DNA from: CBDCZI01 sp965224495
Lineage (GTDB): Bacteria > Bacteroidota > Bacteroidia > Cytophagales > JAAEPT01
Assembly (NCBI GenBank): GCA_965224495.1
Contig: CBDCZI010000020.1
Location: forward strand, 140,089-204,088
DNA length: 64,000 nt
Direction of reading: 5' to 3'
Shown: positions 43,915 to 53,923 of the stretch, piece by piece
Position numbering within the stretch: position 1 is the stretch's first letter
Layout of the letters: each line of letters starts with the position of its first letter
Notes under the pieces: model-generated
The model's database searches: none
The model's input: the letters and a program-made list of their open reading frames with translations, nothing else
Told to the model about the DNA's origin: nothing
Made by a program: the position numbers and the translations under genes

Positions 43915-46900
43915 TAGTTACCTCTTTTTCGTTATTTTTTAAAGCTTCTACTTTTCTCTTCAACAATACACGCTTGTAATCCGTTGGCATTACTTTAACC
44001 ATATTACCAAGTGCGTTGTCCCAATTAGCTAAAATCTCTCCTGCTACTTTAGAACCCGTGTATTCTTTGTGACGAGAAATCAAGCCTTTTAATACCTCTA
44101 TATCTTCTGCATCCATTTGATCAAACTCTACCATTTCCATGTTACAGTTGTCTTTGAACGTCTTGTTTTTGTCGTAGATGTAAGCAACACCGCCACTCAT
44201 ACCTGCAGCGAAGTTTCTCCCTGTCTCGCCAAGTATTACGGCAACACCACCTGTCATGTATTCACAACCGTGATCTCCGATACCTTCGACAACCGCTTTG
44301 GCTCCTGAGTTACGTACACAGAAACGCTCACCTCCAATACCATTCATATAAGCTTCTCCTGCCGTTGCTCCGTAAAAAGCAACATTACCTACAATGATAT
44401 TTTCATTTGCTACATAAGTAGATTCGGCGTGAGGTTTCAAGATTAATTTTGCTCCTGAAAGTCCTTTACCGAAGTAATCATTCGCTTCACCTTCGACAGT
44501 CATTGTCAAACCTGCAGTAGAAAATGCTCCAAATGATTGACCAGCCGAACCTTTGAAGTTCAAATTGATTGTGTCTTCTGGAAGACCTACACCTTTATAT
44601 ACCTTAGAAATCTCATTTGAGATAATCGCTCCAGTCGAACGGTCTAAGTTTTCAATCTCAAAGCTACCTGAAACTTTCGTTTTCCCGTCTTTTAAAGACT
44701 GTTTTGCTAACTCTAAGAATTTCCAATCAATTTGTGCATCAATTGCGTGATCTTGCTCTTGTGTTTTGATGATTGCTTGTCCTTCGACTGCTTTTTCGTG
44801 ATGAAGTATCAATGATAAATCTAACGCTTGTTGTTTCCAATGCGTGATATTATCTCTCATTTTCAATTTATCAACACGACCAACCATTTCGTCAATGGTA
44901 CGAAAACCAAGTTCTGCCATTATTTCTCTCAATTCTTTTGCTAAGAATTTGAAGAAATTAACCACGTGATCAGCTTTACCAGTAAAACGAGCACGTAATT
45001 CTTTGTTTTGTGTAGCAATTCCGACAGGGCAAGTGTTCAAGTGACACTTACGCATCATAATACAACCTTCAACAACTAAAGCAGCTGTTGCAACTCCCCA
45101 TTCTTCAGCACCCAACAAAGTAGCAATGGCTAAATCACGACCTGTTTTCATTTGACCATCTGCTTGCACAGTGATTCTGTCTCTCAATCTGTTTTTTACC
45201 AATGTTTGGTGAGCTTCAGCTAAACCAAGTTCCCAAGGCATACCTGCGTGACGGATAGAAGAAACAGGCGATGCTCCTGTTCCACCATCGTGTCCTGCAA
45301 TCAAAACAACGTCAGCGTGTGCTTTACAAACACCCGAAGCAATTGTACCTACCCCTGCTTCAGAAACCAATTTCACATTGATTCTTGCTGCACGGTTGGC
45401 ATTTTTTAAATCTGAAATCAATTGAGCTAAATCTTCAATTGAATAAATATCGTGATGAGGTGGTGGCGAAATCAACCCAACTCCAGGAGTTGAATTACGT
45501 GTTGCACCAATCCAATCATCTACCTTGTGACCAGGAAGTTGTCCACCTTCACCAGGTTTCGCCCCTTGAGCCATTTTAATTTGTATCTCAGCGGCATTTG
45601 TTAAGTAGTAAGAAGTTACTCCAAAACGACCAGAAGCTACCTGTTTAATTGCAGAGCGTTCCCAATCTCCATTTGCCTTTTTCTCAAAACGTTTGGGGTC
45701 TTCTCCTCCTTCTCCAGAGTTAGATTTACCTCCCAATCTGTTCATTGCAATAGCCAACGTAGAGTGTGCCTCGTGAGAGATAGACCCAAATGACATTGCT
45801 CCAGTAGCAAACCTTTTGTAAATATTCTCTGCTGGCTCAACTTCTGCCAAAGAAATAGGTTCTTGACCTGTAAAATCTAATAACCCACGAAGCGTTGCCG
45901 CTTTTTGTGTTTGGTCATTGATTTCGTTTGCGTATTTCTTATAAAGCGTGTAATCGTTATTTTTAGTCGAACGCTGTAGGAATGAAATAGAGTTTGGATT
46001 GAACAAGTGAAATTCACCTCTTCTTTTCCATTGGTAAACTCCACCAACCTCTAATTTCTTTGTTTTTTCAGTCGCCACCTCAGGGAATGCCATCAAGTGT
46101 TTAAGAAGAGCTTCCTTCTTTAATCCATCAAATGTAATTCCTTTAATTCTTGAAACAGTTCCTGTAAAACATTTATCAATTACTTCGTTATCTACTCCTA
46201 AAGCTTCAAATATTTGAGCTCCTTGGTAAGACTGTAACGTAGAGATACCCATTTTAGAGAAGATTTTTAACAACCCTGCCCCGATACCTTTGATGTAATT
46301 TGCTTCTAGTTTTTCGTAAGATAAATCTCCGTCAACCAATTTAGCTGTTTGTAAACCTTTGATGGTGTCAAACCCTAAGAAAGGATTGATACCAGCGGCA
46401 CCGTATCCTATCAATGTTGCTACGTGATGTGTTTCGTACACGTCTCCTCCTTCAATAACTAAATCAGCTTTTGCTCTTAGTTGTGCTTGGATTAATGCGT
46501 GGTGAACAGCACCTGTCGCCATTAATGAGGGCATAGCTACTTTTTCAGGAGAAACATTTTTATTTGATAAAATCAAAATATTATGTCCTGCTTTTACTGC
46601 TTTTATCGCTTCAGTTGTTATTCTATCAACCGCATCGTTTAAACTTTCATCTTTAGAAAATAAGGTTTCAATTACTACCGAACTGTACCCTTCTTCTTTG
46701 ATGAATTTCAATTTGTTTAATTGAGCATTTGTTAAAACAGGTTGCTCTAATCTGATTTTTTTAGCTGCTTTTGACGAAGCCTCTAATAAGTTATGGTCTT
46801 CTCCAATGTAAGAAAACAACGACATAACCATTCTTTCCCTGATAGGGTCAATTGGTGGGTTAGTTACCTGAGCAAAAAATTGCTTGAAATAACTTGAAAT

Positions 46901-48433
46901 GTGTTGTGATTGTTCAGAAAGTGCTGGTAAAGGAATATCAACTCCCATAGCACTTAAAGGTTCTTTTCCATCATTTGCCAAAGCCGAAATAACAAATTTC
47001 AAATCTTCAGAAGTATATCCAAAGGCTTGTTGTCTGTTTAATAACGTTTCTTCGTCAAATTTATCTTCTTTCACGTCTGCTTCTGGCAACTCGTCGATAT
47101 ACGACTGCTCTTTCATCCATTCAGCATACGGAAATTCATTACAGATTTTCTCTTTTAACTCATCATCCGAAATGATACGTCCTTGTTCCAAATCAGCAAC
47201 AAATATTTTACCTGGTTGTAAACGCCCTCTTTTAAGTACTTTAGAAGGGTCTGTTTTCAAGACACCTGCTTCAGAAGCCATAATTAAAACGTCATCAGTG
47301 GTTACCAAATAACGAGAAGGTCTCAATCCATTTCTATCTAAAGTAGCTCCAACGATTTTTCCGTCTGTAAAAGATACAGAAGCAGGACCATCCCAAGGCT
47401 CCATAATGTTTGCGTGGTATTGGTAGAATGCTTTTTTATGAGCATCCATTGCTGGGTTTTCTTGCCAAGCTTCAGGCATTACCATCATCATTACGTGAGG
47501 TAACGAACGACCACTTAACGCCAACATTTCGATGGCATTATCTAAGTTTGCCGAATCTGACTGCGTGATATCACAAACAGGTAGAATCATTTCTAATTCT
47601 TCGTCTGTGAAATTAGCCGATTTGAAAATCGCCTCTCTTGACTTAAACCAGTTTACATTTCCACGTACCGTGTTAATTTCCCCATTATGAGCAATGTAAC
47701 GGAAAGGCTGAGCCAATTTCCATTTTGGGAATGTATTGGTAGAGAAACGAGAGTGCACAACTGCTAAAGCAGATTCTACATCTGGTTCACTCAAATCAGG
47801 GAAATATTGATTTACTTGTTCAGTAGTCAATTGTCCTTTGTAAGCGATTGTTTTATAAGAGAATGTCGCGAAGTAAAAATCGTCTGTCGCATTCTCTACC
47901 GTCTCAGCAATTTGGTGAGACACATAGTTTCTGATTACATATAACTTTCTTTCAAAAGCTTCAACACCTACATTTGCTGGACGTTGTACATAACATTGTA
48001 CCATATCTGGCTCAACCGAACCTGAGGTATAACCTAATATAGAGTTGTTTTTTGGTAATGTTCTATAACCAATGATTGTGAATCCTAATTTAGCAATAGC
48101 CTTTTCTAAGATTTCAACACAAGCTTCCTTACGTTTGTCGTTAGGGAAAAATATTTGAGCCACTCCGTACTCATCAAATTCAGGTAATTCAAAACCTAGT
48201 TTTTTTGCTTCTTTAACAAAAAACTTATGTGGTTTTTGAATTAAAATACCTGCACCATCTCCCGAGTTTGGTTCAGCACCTACAGCTCCTCTATGCTCCA
48301 TTCTTTCGAGCATTCGTAGCGCATCCTGTACAATCTTGTTCGATTTTTTATTCTTTAAATGTGCTACGAAACCAATTCCACAGTTATCGTGCTCAAATCT
48401 CGAATCGTAAAGACCTTGTTGTTCTTTGCTCAT
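43907..48433 (-). CDS. gltB: Glutamate synthase, large (alpha) subunit
   Basis: 1508 residues. It makes two glutamates from glutamine and 2-oxoglutarate. The class II amidotransferase domain comes first, with catalytic Cys18 in HDNCGIGFVAHL freed by processing of a short propeptide. The central domain and the FMN-binding synthase domain (KANGDWERSAIKQVASGRFG, GAKPGEGGQLPGHKV, SPPPHHDIYSIEDL, MMRKCHLNTCPVGIAT with cysteines of the 3Fe-4S cluster) follow, then the C-terminal beta-helix of GXXGXXXG repeats. It pairs with gltD and assimilates ammonium together with glutamine synthetase (not in window). Confidence 0.97.
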   Translation of the reverse strand: MSKEQQGLYDSRFEHDNCGIGFVAHLKNKKSNKIVQDALRMLERMEHRGAVGAEPNSGDGAGILIQKPHKFFVKEAKKLGFELPEFDEYGVAQIFFPNDKRKEACVEILEKAIAKLGFTIIGYRTLPKNNSILGYTSGSVEPDMVQCYVQRPANVGVEAFERKLYVIRNYVSHQIAETVENATDDFYFATFSYKTIAYKGQLTTEQVNQYFPDLSEPDVESALAVVHSRFSTNTFPKWKLAQPFRYIAHNGEINTVRGNVNWFKSREAIFKSANFTDEELEMILPVCDITQSDSANLDNAIEMLALSGRSLPHVMMMVMPEAWQENPAMDAHKKAFYQYHANIMEPWDGPASVSFTDGKIVGATLDRNGLRPSRYLVTTDDVLIMASEAGVLKTDPSKVLKRGRLQPGKIFVADLEQGRIISDDELKEKICNEFPYAEWMKEQSYIDELPEADVKEDKFDEETLLNRQQAFGYTSEDLKFVISALANDGKEPLSAMGVDIPLPALSEQSQHISSYFKQFFAQVTNPPIDPIRERMVMSLFSYIGEDHNLLEASSKAAKKIRLEQPVLTNAQLNKLKFIKEEGYSSVVIETLFSKDESLNDAVDRITTEAIKAVKAGHNILILSNKNVSPEKVAMPSLMATGAVHHALIQAQLRAKADLVIEGGDVYETHHVATLIGYGAAGINPFLGFDTIKGLQTAKLVDGDLSYEKLEANYIKGIGAGLLKIFSKMGISTLQSYQGAQIFEALGVDNEVIDKCFTGTVSRIKGITFDGLKKEALLKHLMAFPEVATEKTKKLEVGGVYQWKRRGEFHLFNPNSISFLQRSTKNNDYTLYKKYANEINDQTQKAATLRGLLDFTGQEPISLAEVEPAENIYKRFATGAMSFGSISHEAHSTLAIAMNRLGGKSNSGEGGEDPKRFEKKANGDWERSAIKQVASGRFGVTSYYLTNAAEIQIKMAQGAKPGEGGQLPGHKVDDWIGATRNSTPGVGLISPPPHHDIYSIEDLAQLISDLKNANRAARINVKLVSEAGVGTIASGVCKAHADVVLIAGHDGGTGASPVSSIRHAGMPWELGLAEAHQTLVKNRLRDRITVQADGQMKTGRDLAIATLLGAEEWGVATAALVVEGCIMMRKCHLNTCPVGIATQNKELRARFTGKADHVVNFFKFLAKELREIMAELGFRTIDEMVGRVDKLKMRDNITHWKQQALDLSLILHHEKAVEGQAIIKTQEQDHAIDAQIDWKFLELAKQSLKDGKTKVSGSFEIENLDRSTGAIISNEISKVYKGVGLPEDTINLNFKGSAGQSFGAFSTAGLTMTVEGEANDYFGKGLSGAKLILKPHAESTYVANENIIVGNVAFYGATAGEAYMNGIGGERFCVRNSGAKAVVEGIGDHGCEYMTGGVAVILGETGRNFAAGMSGGVAYIYDKNKTFKDNCNMEMVEFDQMDAEDIEVLKGLISRHKEYTGSKVAGEILANWDNALGNMVKVMPTDYKRVLLKRKVEALKNNEKEVTNG

Positions 48434-48870
48434 AGAAAATCCTTCAATTATTTAACTATCCCGTTTCAAACCGCATTGTTTGAAAACAGTAACAATCCTT
48501 TTATTCAAATATTTACGTAGTAAAACAGTTATTCGTATGACTAAAATCTCTTTTGTCATACAAATAAATATTATCTACAAAGGGCAAAAGTAAGGAAAAT
48601 ATTTGATAAATCACAGTTTTTTAGTACTTCAAAGCCTATTTGACCTCCTTTTATTACTTAGTAATCCTGTTTTAAATGAAAATAGGACTTTATGCATTTC
48701 TACATGAAATAAGAAACTTAATATATAGAAGAGATAGCTATGTTTTCTTTTTTTTAATAAAAAAGTCATTTTTTTGTCGAAAAAAAAGAAAAAAGGAAAC
48801 TCAAACTATAGTAAACAAGTATATTCCGTATATTACTAAAAATTAAACAGTCAATTTAAACATTAGCAAA
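48434..48870. other. Divergent intergenic region between gltB and the DUF937 gene
   Basis: Holds, on the minus strand, a -7-like element TACTTTTG (48592-48585) about 150 bases before gltB, and in that leader a hairpin TATGAC-T-AAAA / TTTT-GTCATA (48536-48560). Near 48747-48800 are long A and T runs. No gene candidate, tRNA or repeat copy was seen. Confidence 0.4.
48585..48592 (-). promoter_or_regulatory. -7 promoter element TACTTTTG for gltB-gltD
   Basis: Matches TAnnTTTG on the minus strand. No TTG at the usual -33 distance; an activator may be needed. Leader about 145 bases. Confidence 0.35.
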
Positions 48871-49509
48871 ATGTCAGGAATATTAGATTTATTAGGAAGT
48901 GATTTAGGTAGAAGTATCATTTCAGGAGTTGCAGGGTCAACAGGTCAGTCTTCAAGTAAGACAAGTAGCGTATTAACAATGGCTTTGCCTGTATTGATGA
49001 AAGCAATGCAACGTAACGCCTCAACTCCAGAGGGAGCTGCTGGGTTAATGAACGCAATTTCAGGAAGCAAACACGACGGAGGTCTTTTAGACAATCTTGC
49101 GGGAATGTTTGGTGGAGGAGTAGATAACAGCGTAACACAAGACGGAGGAAATATCTTAGGACATATTTTAGGAGCAAAACAAGGTGGTGTTCAACAAGTG
49201 ATTGGGCAAAAAACGGGTGTTGACTCTAATATGGTTGGAACAATTTTAAAAGTTGCAGCACCTATCTTAATGGGTTACTTAGGGAAACAGTCTCGTCAAA
49301 GCAATGTAAGTAATGCAGGAGACTTATCAGGATTCTTAGGAGGAATGATAGGTGGCGGATCTAGTCAAAAAGAACAAGGTTTCTTAGAGCAAATACTTGA
49401 TGCAGATGGTGACGGAAGCGTTATTGACGATGTAGCAGGAATGTTTTTCGGAGGAGCTAAGAAAAAAAGTGGTTTAGGTGGTTTATTAGGCGGTTTATTC
49501 GGTAGATAG
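48871..49509 (+). CDS. DUF937 domain protein
   Basis: 212 residues, rich in glycine, alanine and leucine, with the DUF937 pattern: LLGSDLGRSIISGVAGSTG and VLTMALPVLMKAMQRNA, then VDSNMVGTILKVAAPILMGYLGKQ. Near the end, LDADGDGSVIDDVAGM looks like a dockerin/EF-type calcium loop (D-x-D-x-D-G), followed by a glycine-rich tail. There is no signal peptide. Function is unknown; self-assembly through helix repeats is possible. Confidence 0.85.
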   Translation: MSGILDLLGSDLGRSIISGVAGSTGQSSSKTSSVLTMALPVLMKAMQRNASTPEGAAGLMNAISGSKHDGGLLDNLAGMFGGGVDNSVTQDGGNILGHILGAKQGGVQQVIGQKTGVDSNMVGTILKVAAPILMGYLGKQSRQSNVSNAGDLSGFLGGMIGGGSSQKEQGFLEQILDADGDGSVIDDVAGMFFGGAKKKSGLGGLLGGLFGR

Positions 49510-49534
49510 TCTAGCTACTCATTCACACAATACC

Positions 49535-49577
49535 AAAGCACCTATTTAGTTGAAAAACTGAATAGGTGCTTTTTTTA
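49535..49577 (+). terminator. Terminator of the DUF937 gene
   Basis: AAAGCACCTATT (49535-49546) pairs with AATAGGTGCTTT (49561-49572) around an inner AGTT/AACT stem; a 7-T run follows. Confidence 0.85.
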
Positions 49578-49657
49578 ACTTCGAGATACATAATTGGCGT
49601 GGTTTTAGCGTTAAGACACACTCTTTAGCTACAGGCCTCTTATTTAATCAACCCACC

Positions 49658-50779
49658 ATGAAAATTTTATTTAGTATCGTTTTTTTAGCCCTCAGTATTT
49701 TAGGGTTTTCTCAAAAAGAAATATTAAAAGACCCTATATCTTTAAAAATAGCTGAAAAAGCCATCGCTCATTTAGATAATTTCCAATTCTCAGCATTTGA
49801 TAAAGAGGTAGAAAAGCTCAAAGTAAACTACGGAAAGCACCCGTCTTACCCTTTGTTAAAATCAATGTCCTTGTATTACCAATCATTGGTAGATATGAAT
49901 AGAAAAGGAGAGCATTTAGAGTATTTAAACTTATTGAATAAAGTGATTGACTATTCGGAAGAAATGCTAAAAACGAATCCAGAATCAACAGAGGGGTTGT
50001 TTTTTGCACTGTCAGGTTATGGTTACCGTGCACAATATTATTCGGATCATGACCATTTTTTTAGGGCGATAAACGAGGGTAAAAAGTCTTACAAATACTT
50101 TAAAAAAGGACAAAAACTAAAAAAAGAGTTAAACGAATTTTATTTCATGACAGGTTTGTTTGGCTACTATATTGAGCAATACCCTGAGAACCACCCTGTC
50201 ATCAAACCATTAATGAGCTTTTTCCAGAAAGGAAATAAGGTAAAAGGACTTCAAGAACTCGATTACGCATCAAAAAATGCTGTTTTCACAAAAGGGACAG
50301 CGTATATTTATACCGCTTATTTATACACTAAGTTTGAAGCCAATTACAACAAGGGAAAACAGTACAGCGGTGATTTTTATCGATTAAACCCCAAGAATAC
50401 CTTAAATAAAACCAATTACATTTTGGCCTTAATGCTCAACAAAGATTACCGAAAAGCCTTGCCGTTACTTAATTCTTTGAAAAATGAAAAAAATGAATAT
50501 TACCAAATGGCATATCATTTATTTAAGGGGTGGTATATGTTAGAAATGTTAGATGATAAAAAGGTAGCTTTAGAAGATTTTGAAATTGCGGAGTTATTGG
50601 CTCAAAAAAACCCTCGAATTACTTTAGATTTATATACAATAACTTGCTACAAAAAGGCACAAGTTTACGAAGCATCTGGGCTAAAAGACAAAGCAAAAAA
50701 CTACTACAAAAAAGCTGTTGTCGATTCAGGCTTTAAAGAAATAGAAAGAGCATACCGAACTTTTCAAGCAAAAAAATAA
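49658..50779 (+). CDS. Exported TPR-like helical repeat protein
   Basis: 373 residues. A signal peptide (MKILFSIVFLALSILGFSQ) is followed by helical repeats with TPR-like spacing, for example NYILALMLNKDYRKALPLLNSL and KAQVYEASGLKDKAKNYYKKAV. It is likely periplasmic. The role is unknown, probably a protein-interaction scaffold. The stop codon is directly followed by the yigZ-like start, so the two are translationally linked. Confidence 0.75.
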   Translation: MKILFSIVFLALSILGFSQKEILKDPISLKIAEKAIAHLDNFQFSAFDKEVEKLKVNYGKHPSYPLLKSMSLYYQSLVDMNRKGEHLEYLNLLNKVIDYSEEMLKTNPESTEGLFFALSGYGYRAQYYSDHDHFFRAINEGKKSYKYFKKGQKLKKELNEFYFMTGLFGYYIEQYPENHPVIKPLMSFFQKGNKVKGLQELDYASKNAVFTKGTAYIYTAYLYTKFEANYNKGKQYSGDFYRLNPKNTLNKTNYILALMLNKDYRKALPLLNSLKNEKNEYYQMAYHLFKGWYMLEMLDDKKVALEDFEIAELLAQKNPRITLDLYTITCYKKAQVYEASGLKDKAKNYYKKAVVDSGFKEIERAYRTFQAKK

Positions 50780-51379
50780 TTGGCAGATTTTCGCACCATA
50801 AAAATAAAGTCTGAGGGGATTTATAAAGAGAAAGGCAGTAAATTCATTTCTTACGCTTACCCGATATCTTCCGAAGAAGAGGTGCGACCGATAGTAAAAG
50901 CGTTGAAGAAAGAGTATTACGATGCTCGCCATCATTGTTACGCTTTTATTTTGGGTAAAGATAAAAATAAGTTTCGGTCGGCAGATGATGGAGAACCGTC
51001 AAATAGTGCTGGAGCTCCAATTTTAGGGCAAATACGTAGCCTTGATCTGACAAATGTTTTAGTGGTAGTAGTTCGTTATTTTGGGGGAACAAAATTAGGC
51101 GTGCCTGGTTTGGTAAATGCGTATAGAGAAGCTACAAAAGATGCTTTAAACCACGCTACAATTTTAGAGGCTTTCGAATTAGAACAAATCACCATTTCTT
51201 TTGATTACATTAAAATGAACGATGTAATGAAGGTGATTAAAGATTTTTCTATTCAATTACTTGAGCAAGGTTACGAATCAAATTGCACGATGCTTTTACA
51301 ATATAAAAAAGGTGATGCGGATGCCATATTAGGCAAAATGGAAAAAATCGTCTTAAATTTAGAGACTGTAACGAAGTAG
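50780..51379 (+). CDS. YigZ / IMPACT family protein (UPF0029)
   Basis: 199 residues from TTG 50780, which touches the previous stop codon; no other start fits the conserved beginning FRTIKIKSEGIYKEKGSKF. Family motifs: DARHHCYAFILG, RSADDGEPSNSAGAPILGQI, VVVRYFGGTKLGVPGLVNAYR. The family is linked to translation control (eukaryotic IMPACT) and binds nucleic acid or nucleotide; the E. coli protein has no firmly settled role. Confidence 0.9.
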   Translation: MADFRTIKIKSEGIYKEKGSKFISYAYPISSEEEVRPIVKALKKEYYDARHHCYAFILGKDKNKFRSADDGEPSNSAGAPILGQIRSLDLTNVLVVVVRYFGGTKLGVPGLVNAYREATKDALNHATILEAFELEQITISFDYIKMNDVMKVIKDFSIQLLEQGYESNCTMLLQYKKGDADAILGKMEKIVLNLETVTK

Positions 51380-51434
51380 AAGGTATTTGTTATATGATAA
51401 ATCAATTTGCTCGGTTAAAACAAAACTCACACGT

Positions 51435-53801
51435 ATGAAAAATCTACTTATTTTATTCATCTTCTTATTAAACACACTGCTTTCTTTTACCCAAGAAAAA
51501 GTGGTATTCAAATCGTTTAATAAAGAGAAACTGGCGCTATACATTTCTATTGGCATAAACAAAACACGTACAGGTTTAGGACTGAACGAATTACAAGCAG
51601 ATGCTATTTTAGAAAAATCAGCACTATTCCATGCAAACTATGTAAAGAAAATTGGTCGGTTAAATCATTACCAAACCAAAGCCAAATACAAAAAGCCAAA
51701 AGACCGAGTAAGGGCATTTGGAGGAAAACACAGTATTGTTACAGAAAACATTGCTTACCGACAGTTTACTTCAGGAACGATGACTTACAAAGAACTTGCT
51801 GATAAGTTTGTCGCTCAATGGGTGAAATCAGCAGGACATTACAAAAACATTAAGGATACTCGTGTAAATGAAACAGGGTTAGCTATTACCGTGAATACAA
51901 AAGCAAGAAAGGTTTATGTTGTACAAGTTTTCGGGAAAGTAAATAGCGTAACAGCTTTTTTGGCAGACGTACCCCAAAATGCTTACGGCATCACTTATTC
52001 GGATGAGAAATACGGCCAGAAATGTACTCGTTGCCAACAAGTATTGGAACAAAAACCCCCAGAAGTGCTTTATGGCATCCGTAATATTAACGGCGAAATA
52101 TATTTTAGCATCACCGATAAAGAATATTTCTTTAAGTTATTTCAGCACAGTGGAGATGGTATTGCTGTAGATATTCTCTCGCGAGACCAGTACGCTTGTG
52201 GCAAGAAAAACAGTTTTGCCAATTCGGTTATTCATAAGGGTTATTTGTTGCCTCCTGTATATGCAAAAGACCTTAAGGCAAACAACCAAATGGATGAATA
52301 CGGGAATATTCACGTCAAGATAGGCGACCTTCCTGAAAAACTAAGAGGGAAAGAGATTGAGTTAAATATGTTGTTGCTTCAAGATAAGTTTTTGTGTGTT
52401 TACAATCCGTTTTTTGACATTCCTGGCTCTCGGTGGGACATTTTGGAAATGGGAATGTTCCTCGATTCGGCAAAGAAATCAAAAGCCAACAACGAAGAAA
52501 TAACAGTTACTACTCAACGAAAATTAAAATTTGAAATCCCTTTTAAAAAGAATGTTTCCACTTACAGCAAAGAAGCTATTCAACCAATTTACGACTCTTT
52601 AAAGCTCAATCATTACACGATTAAAGGGATTGAGATTAGAGCGTATTCGAGTATTGAAGGGACAACAGAAAGAAATATTATTTTACAAGAAAAACGAGCT
52701 TCAAGTATTGTTGATGCGTTGGTTTCTATTCAGTCAGAAGATATTCCACAAACTACTATTGCGAAAGAGAATTGGGTCGAGTTTTACCAAGATGTCAAAA
52801 AAACGAAGTTTCCTCAGTTTGCCAGAATGAGCCACCAACAAATAAAAAACGAATTAAAGAAACCTACCGTTGCCAAAAACTTAGAATTCATTTTAAGTAA
52901 GCACCGAAAAGCAGTTGTCTTTTTGTCATTGGAACGAAAAACCATTTTCAATTACCAAACACCCGAAAAAACTGTCAATCTATTCAATTCAGCGCTTTCA
53001 AACAATGATTTGGAAACAGCAATGGAAATCCAACAAGCTGTTTTTGATAAAATAAAAGACCATAAAGCACCAGCAAACCTGATAGACAAACTCGAATTAC
53101 CAAAACGTAAAGAATTTGGTCTTTTACTAAACAACAAAACTATTTATGCTTACAAATTGGACAGTATGCGTTTACGCTCTTCGATAAACGAATTACTGAA
53201 ATTAGAAAAATTGGTTCCCCAAAGTACTGAAATAAAATACAATATCGTCGCTTTAGAACTTCGTGCATGGGCAAACCGAGACCAAAGTATCTCTGCTCAG
53301 CAATTACTTCAAAAAATCAATCGATTAGGTCGTTACAGAATTAATAAGCGACTAATCAATCGGATGCTCATCAATTACCATATTATTTACAGTGAGTATT
53401 TGATGCGTAACCGTCAATATGAAGAAAAAAATAGAGCTGTCGCACTGATAAACTTAAAGTACAAGTCATTAAAAATGACCAATGCTGATGTACTTAATTT
53501 AGCTCAATATTTTGTGAGTTACAATGCTTACGATCAAGCCATACGCCTACTGCACCCTTATGTTACTCAGGTAGATGTCGATGAAAATTTGCTGTTTTAC
53601 TACCTCAACCTCACCATTATAGACAAGCGAATTACCGCCCAAACTTATTACAAAACTATTATGATGAACGCCATCAATATCAATGAAAAAAGGTTTTGTC
53701 GGCTTTTTAATACCTTTGGTAAAGGTGGCATTACTTTTCAATTACTCGATAATCTTTATTTAAAACGCACTTATTGCGAGTTTTGTAAGTCTATTGAATA
53801 A
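51435..53801 (+). CDS. Exported CAP (SCP-like) domain protein with extended C-terminal region
   Basis: 788 residues from ATG 51435, with a signal peptide ending LLSFTQ. Residues about 30-170 are a CAP domain: NKTRTGLGLNELQADAILEKSALFHANYV, ENIAYR, VAQWVKSAGHYKNI and TGLAITV carry the usual His/Glu positions (HAN, EN, GHY). The middle (about 360-500) has a KGIEIRAYSSIEGTTERNIILQEKRA segment like the OmpA peptidoglycan-binding fold. The rest is helical. CAP plus OmpA-like suggests an envelope protein; I cannot name a family. It lies 56 bases after yigZ, probably in the same operon. Confidence 0.75.
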   Translation: MKNLLILFIFLLNTLLSFTQEKVVFKSFNKEKLALYISIGINKTRTGLGLNELQADAILEKSALFHANYVKKIGRLNHYQTKAKYKKPKDRVRAFGGKHSIVTENIAYRQFTSGTMTYKELADKFVAQWVKSAGHYKNIKDTRVNETGLAITVNTKARKVYVVQVFGKVNSVTAFLADVPQNAYGITYSDEKYGQKCTRCQQVLEQKPPEVLYGIRNINGEIYFSITDKEYFFKLFQHSGDGIAVDILSRDQYACGKKNSFANSVIHKGYLLPPVYAKDLKANNQMDEYGNIHVKIGDLPEKLRGKEIELNMLLLQDKFLCVYNPFFDIPGSRWDILEMGMFLDSAKKSKANNEEITVTTQRKLKFEIPFKKNVSTYSKEAIQPIYDSLKLNHYTIKGIEIRAYSSIEGTTERNIILQEKRASSIVDALVSIQSEDIPQTTIAKENWVEFYQDVKKTKFPQFARMSHQQIKNELKKPTVAKNLEFILSKHRKAVVFLSLERKTIFNYQTPEKTVNLFNSALSNNDLETAMEIQQAVFDKIKDHKAPANLIDKLELPKRKEFGLLLNNKTIYAYKLDSMRLRSSINELLKLEKLVPQSTEIKYNIVALELRAWANRDQSISAQQLLQKINRLGRYRINKRLINRMLINYHIIYSEYLMRNRQYEEKNRAVALINLKYKSLKMTNADVLNLAQYFVSYNAYDQAIRLLHPYVTQVDVDENLLFYYLNLTIIDKRITAQTYYKTIMMNAININEKRFCRLFNTFGKGGITFQLLDNLYLKRTYCEFCKSIE

Positions 53802-53893
53802 AGAAAAAATGTAAATTTGGTTAAGTGACAATAATCAGTTTTTACAAGTTGTTATCTGTCGGTTTATCCTCTGTTATCTAACTTAAAAAGCCG

Positions 53894-53901
53894 TATATTT
53901 G
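53894..53901 (+). promoter_or_regulatory. -7 promoter element TATATTTG for mrp
   Basis: Matches TAnnTTTG, 22 bases before the mrp start. No TTG at the -33 distance is clear. A second TAAATTTG occurs at 53812-53819. Confidence 0.55.
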
Positions 53902-53923
53902 CGTCAAATAAAACCTGTTTACT

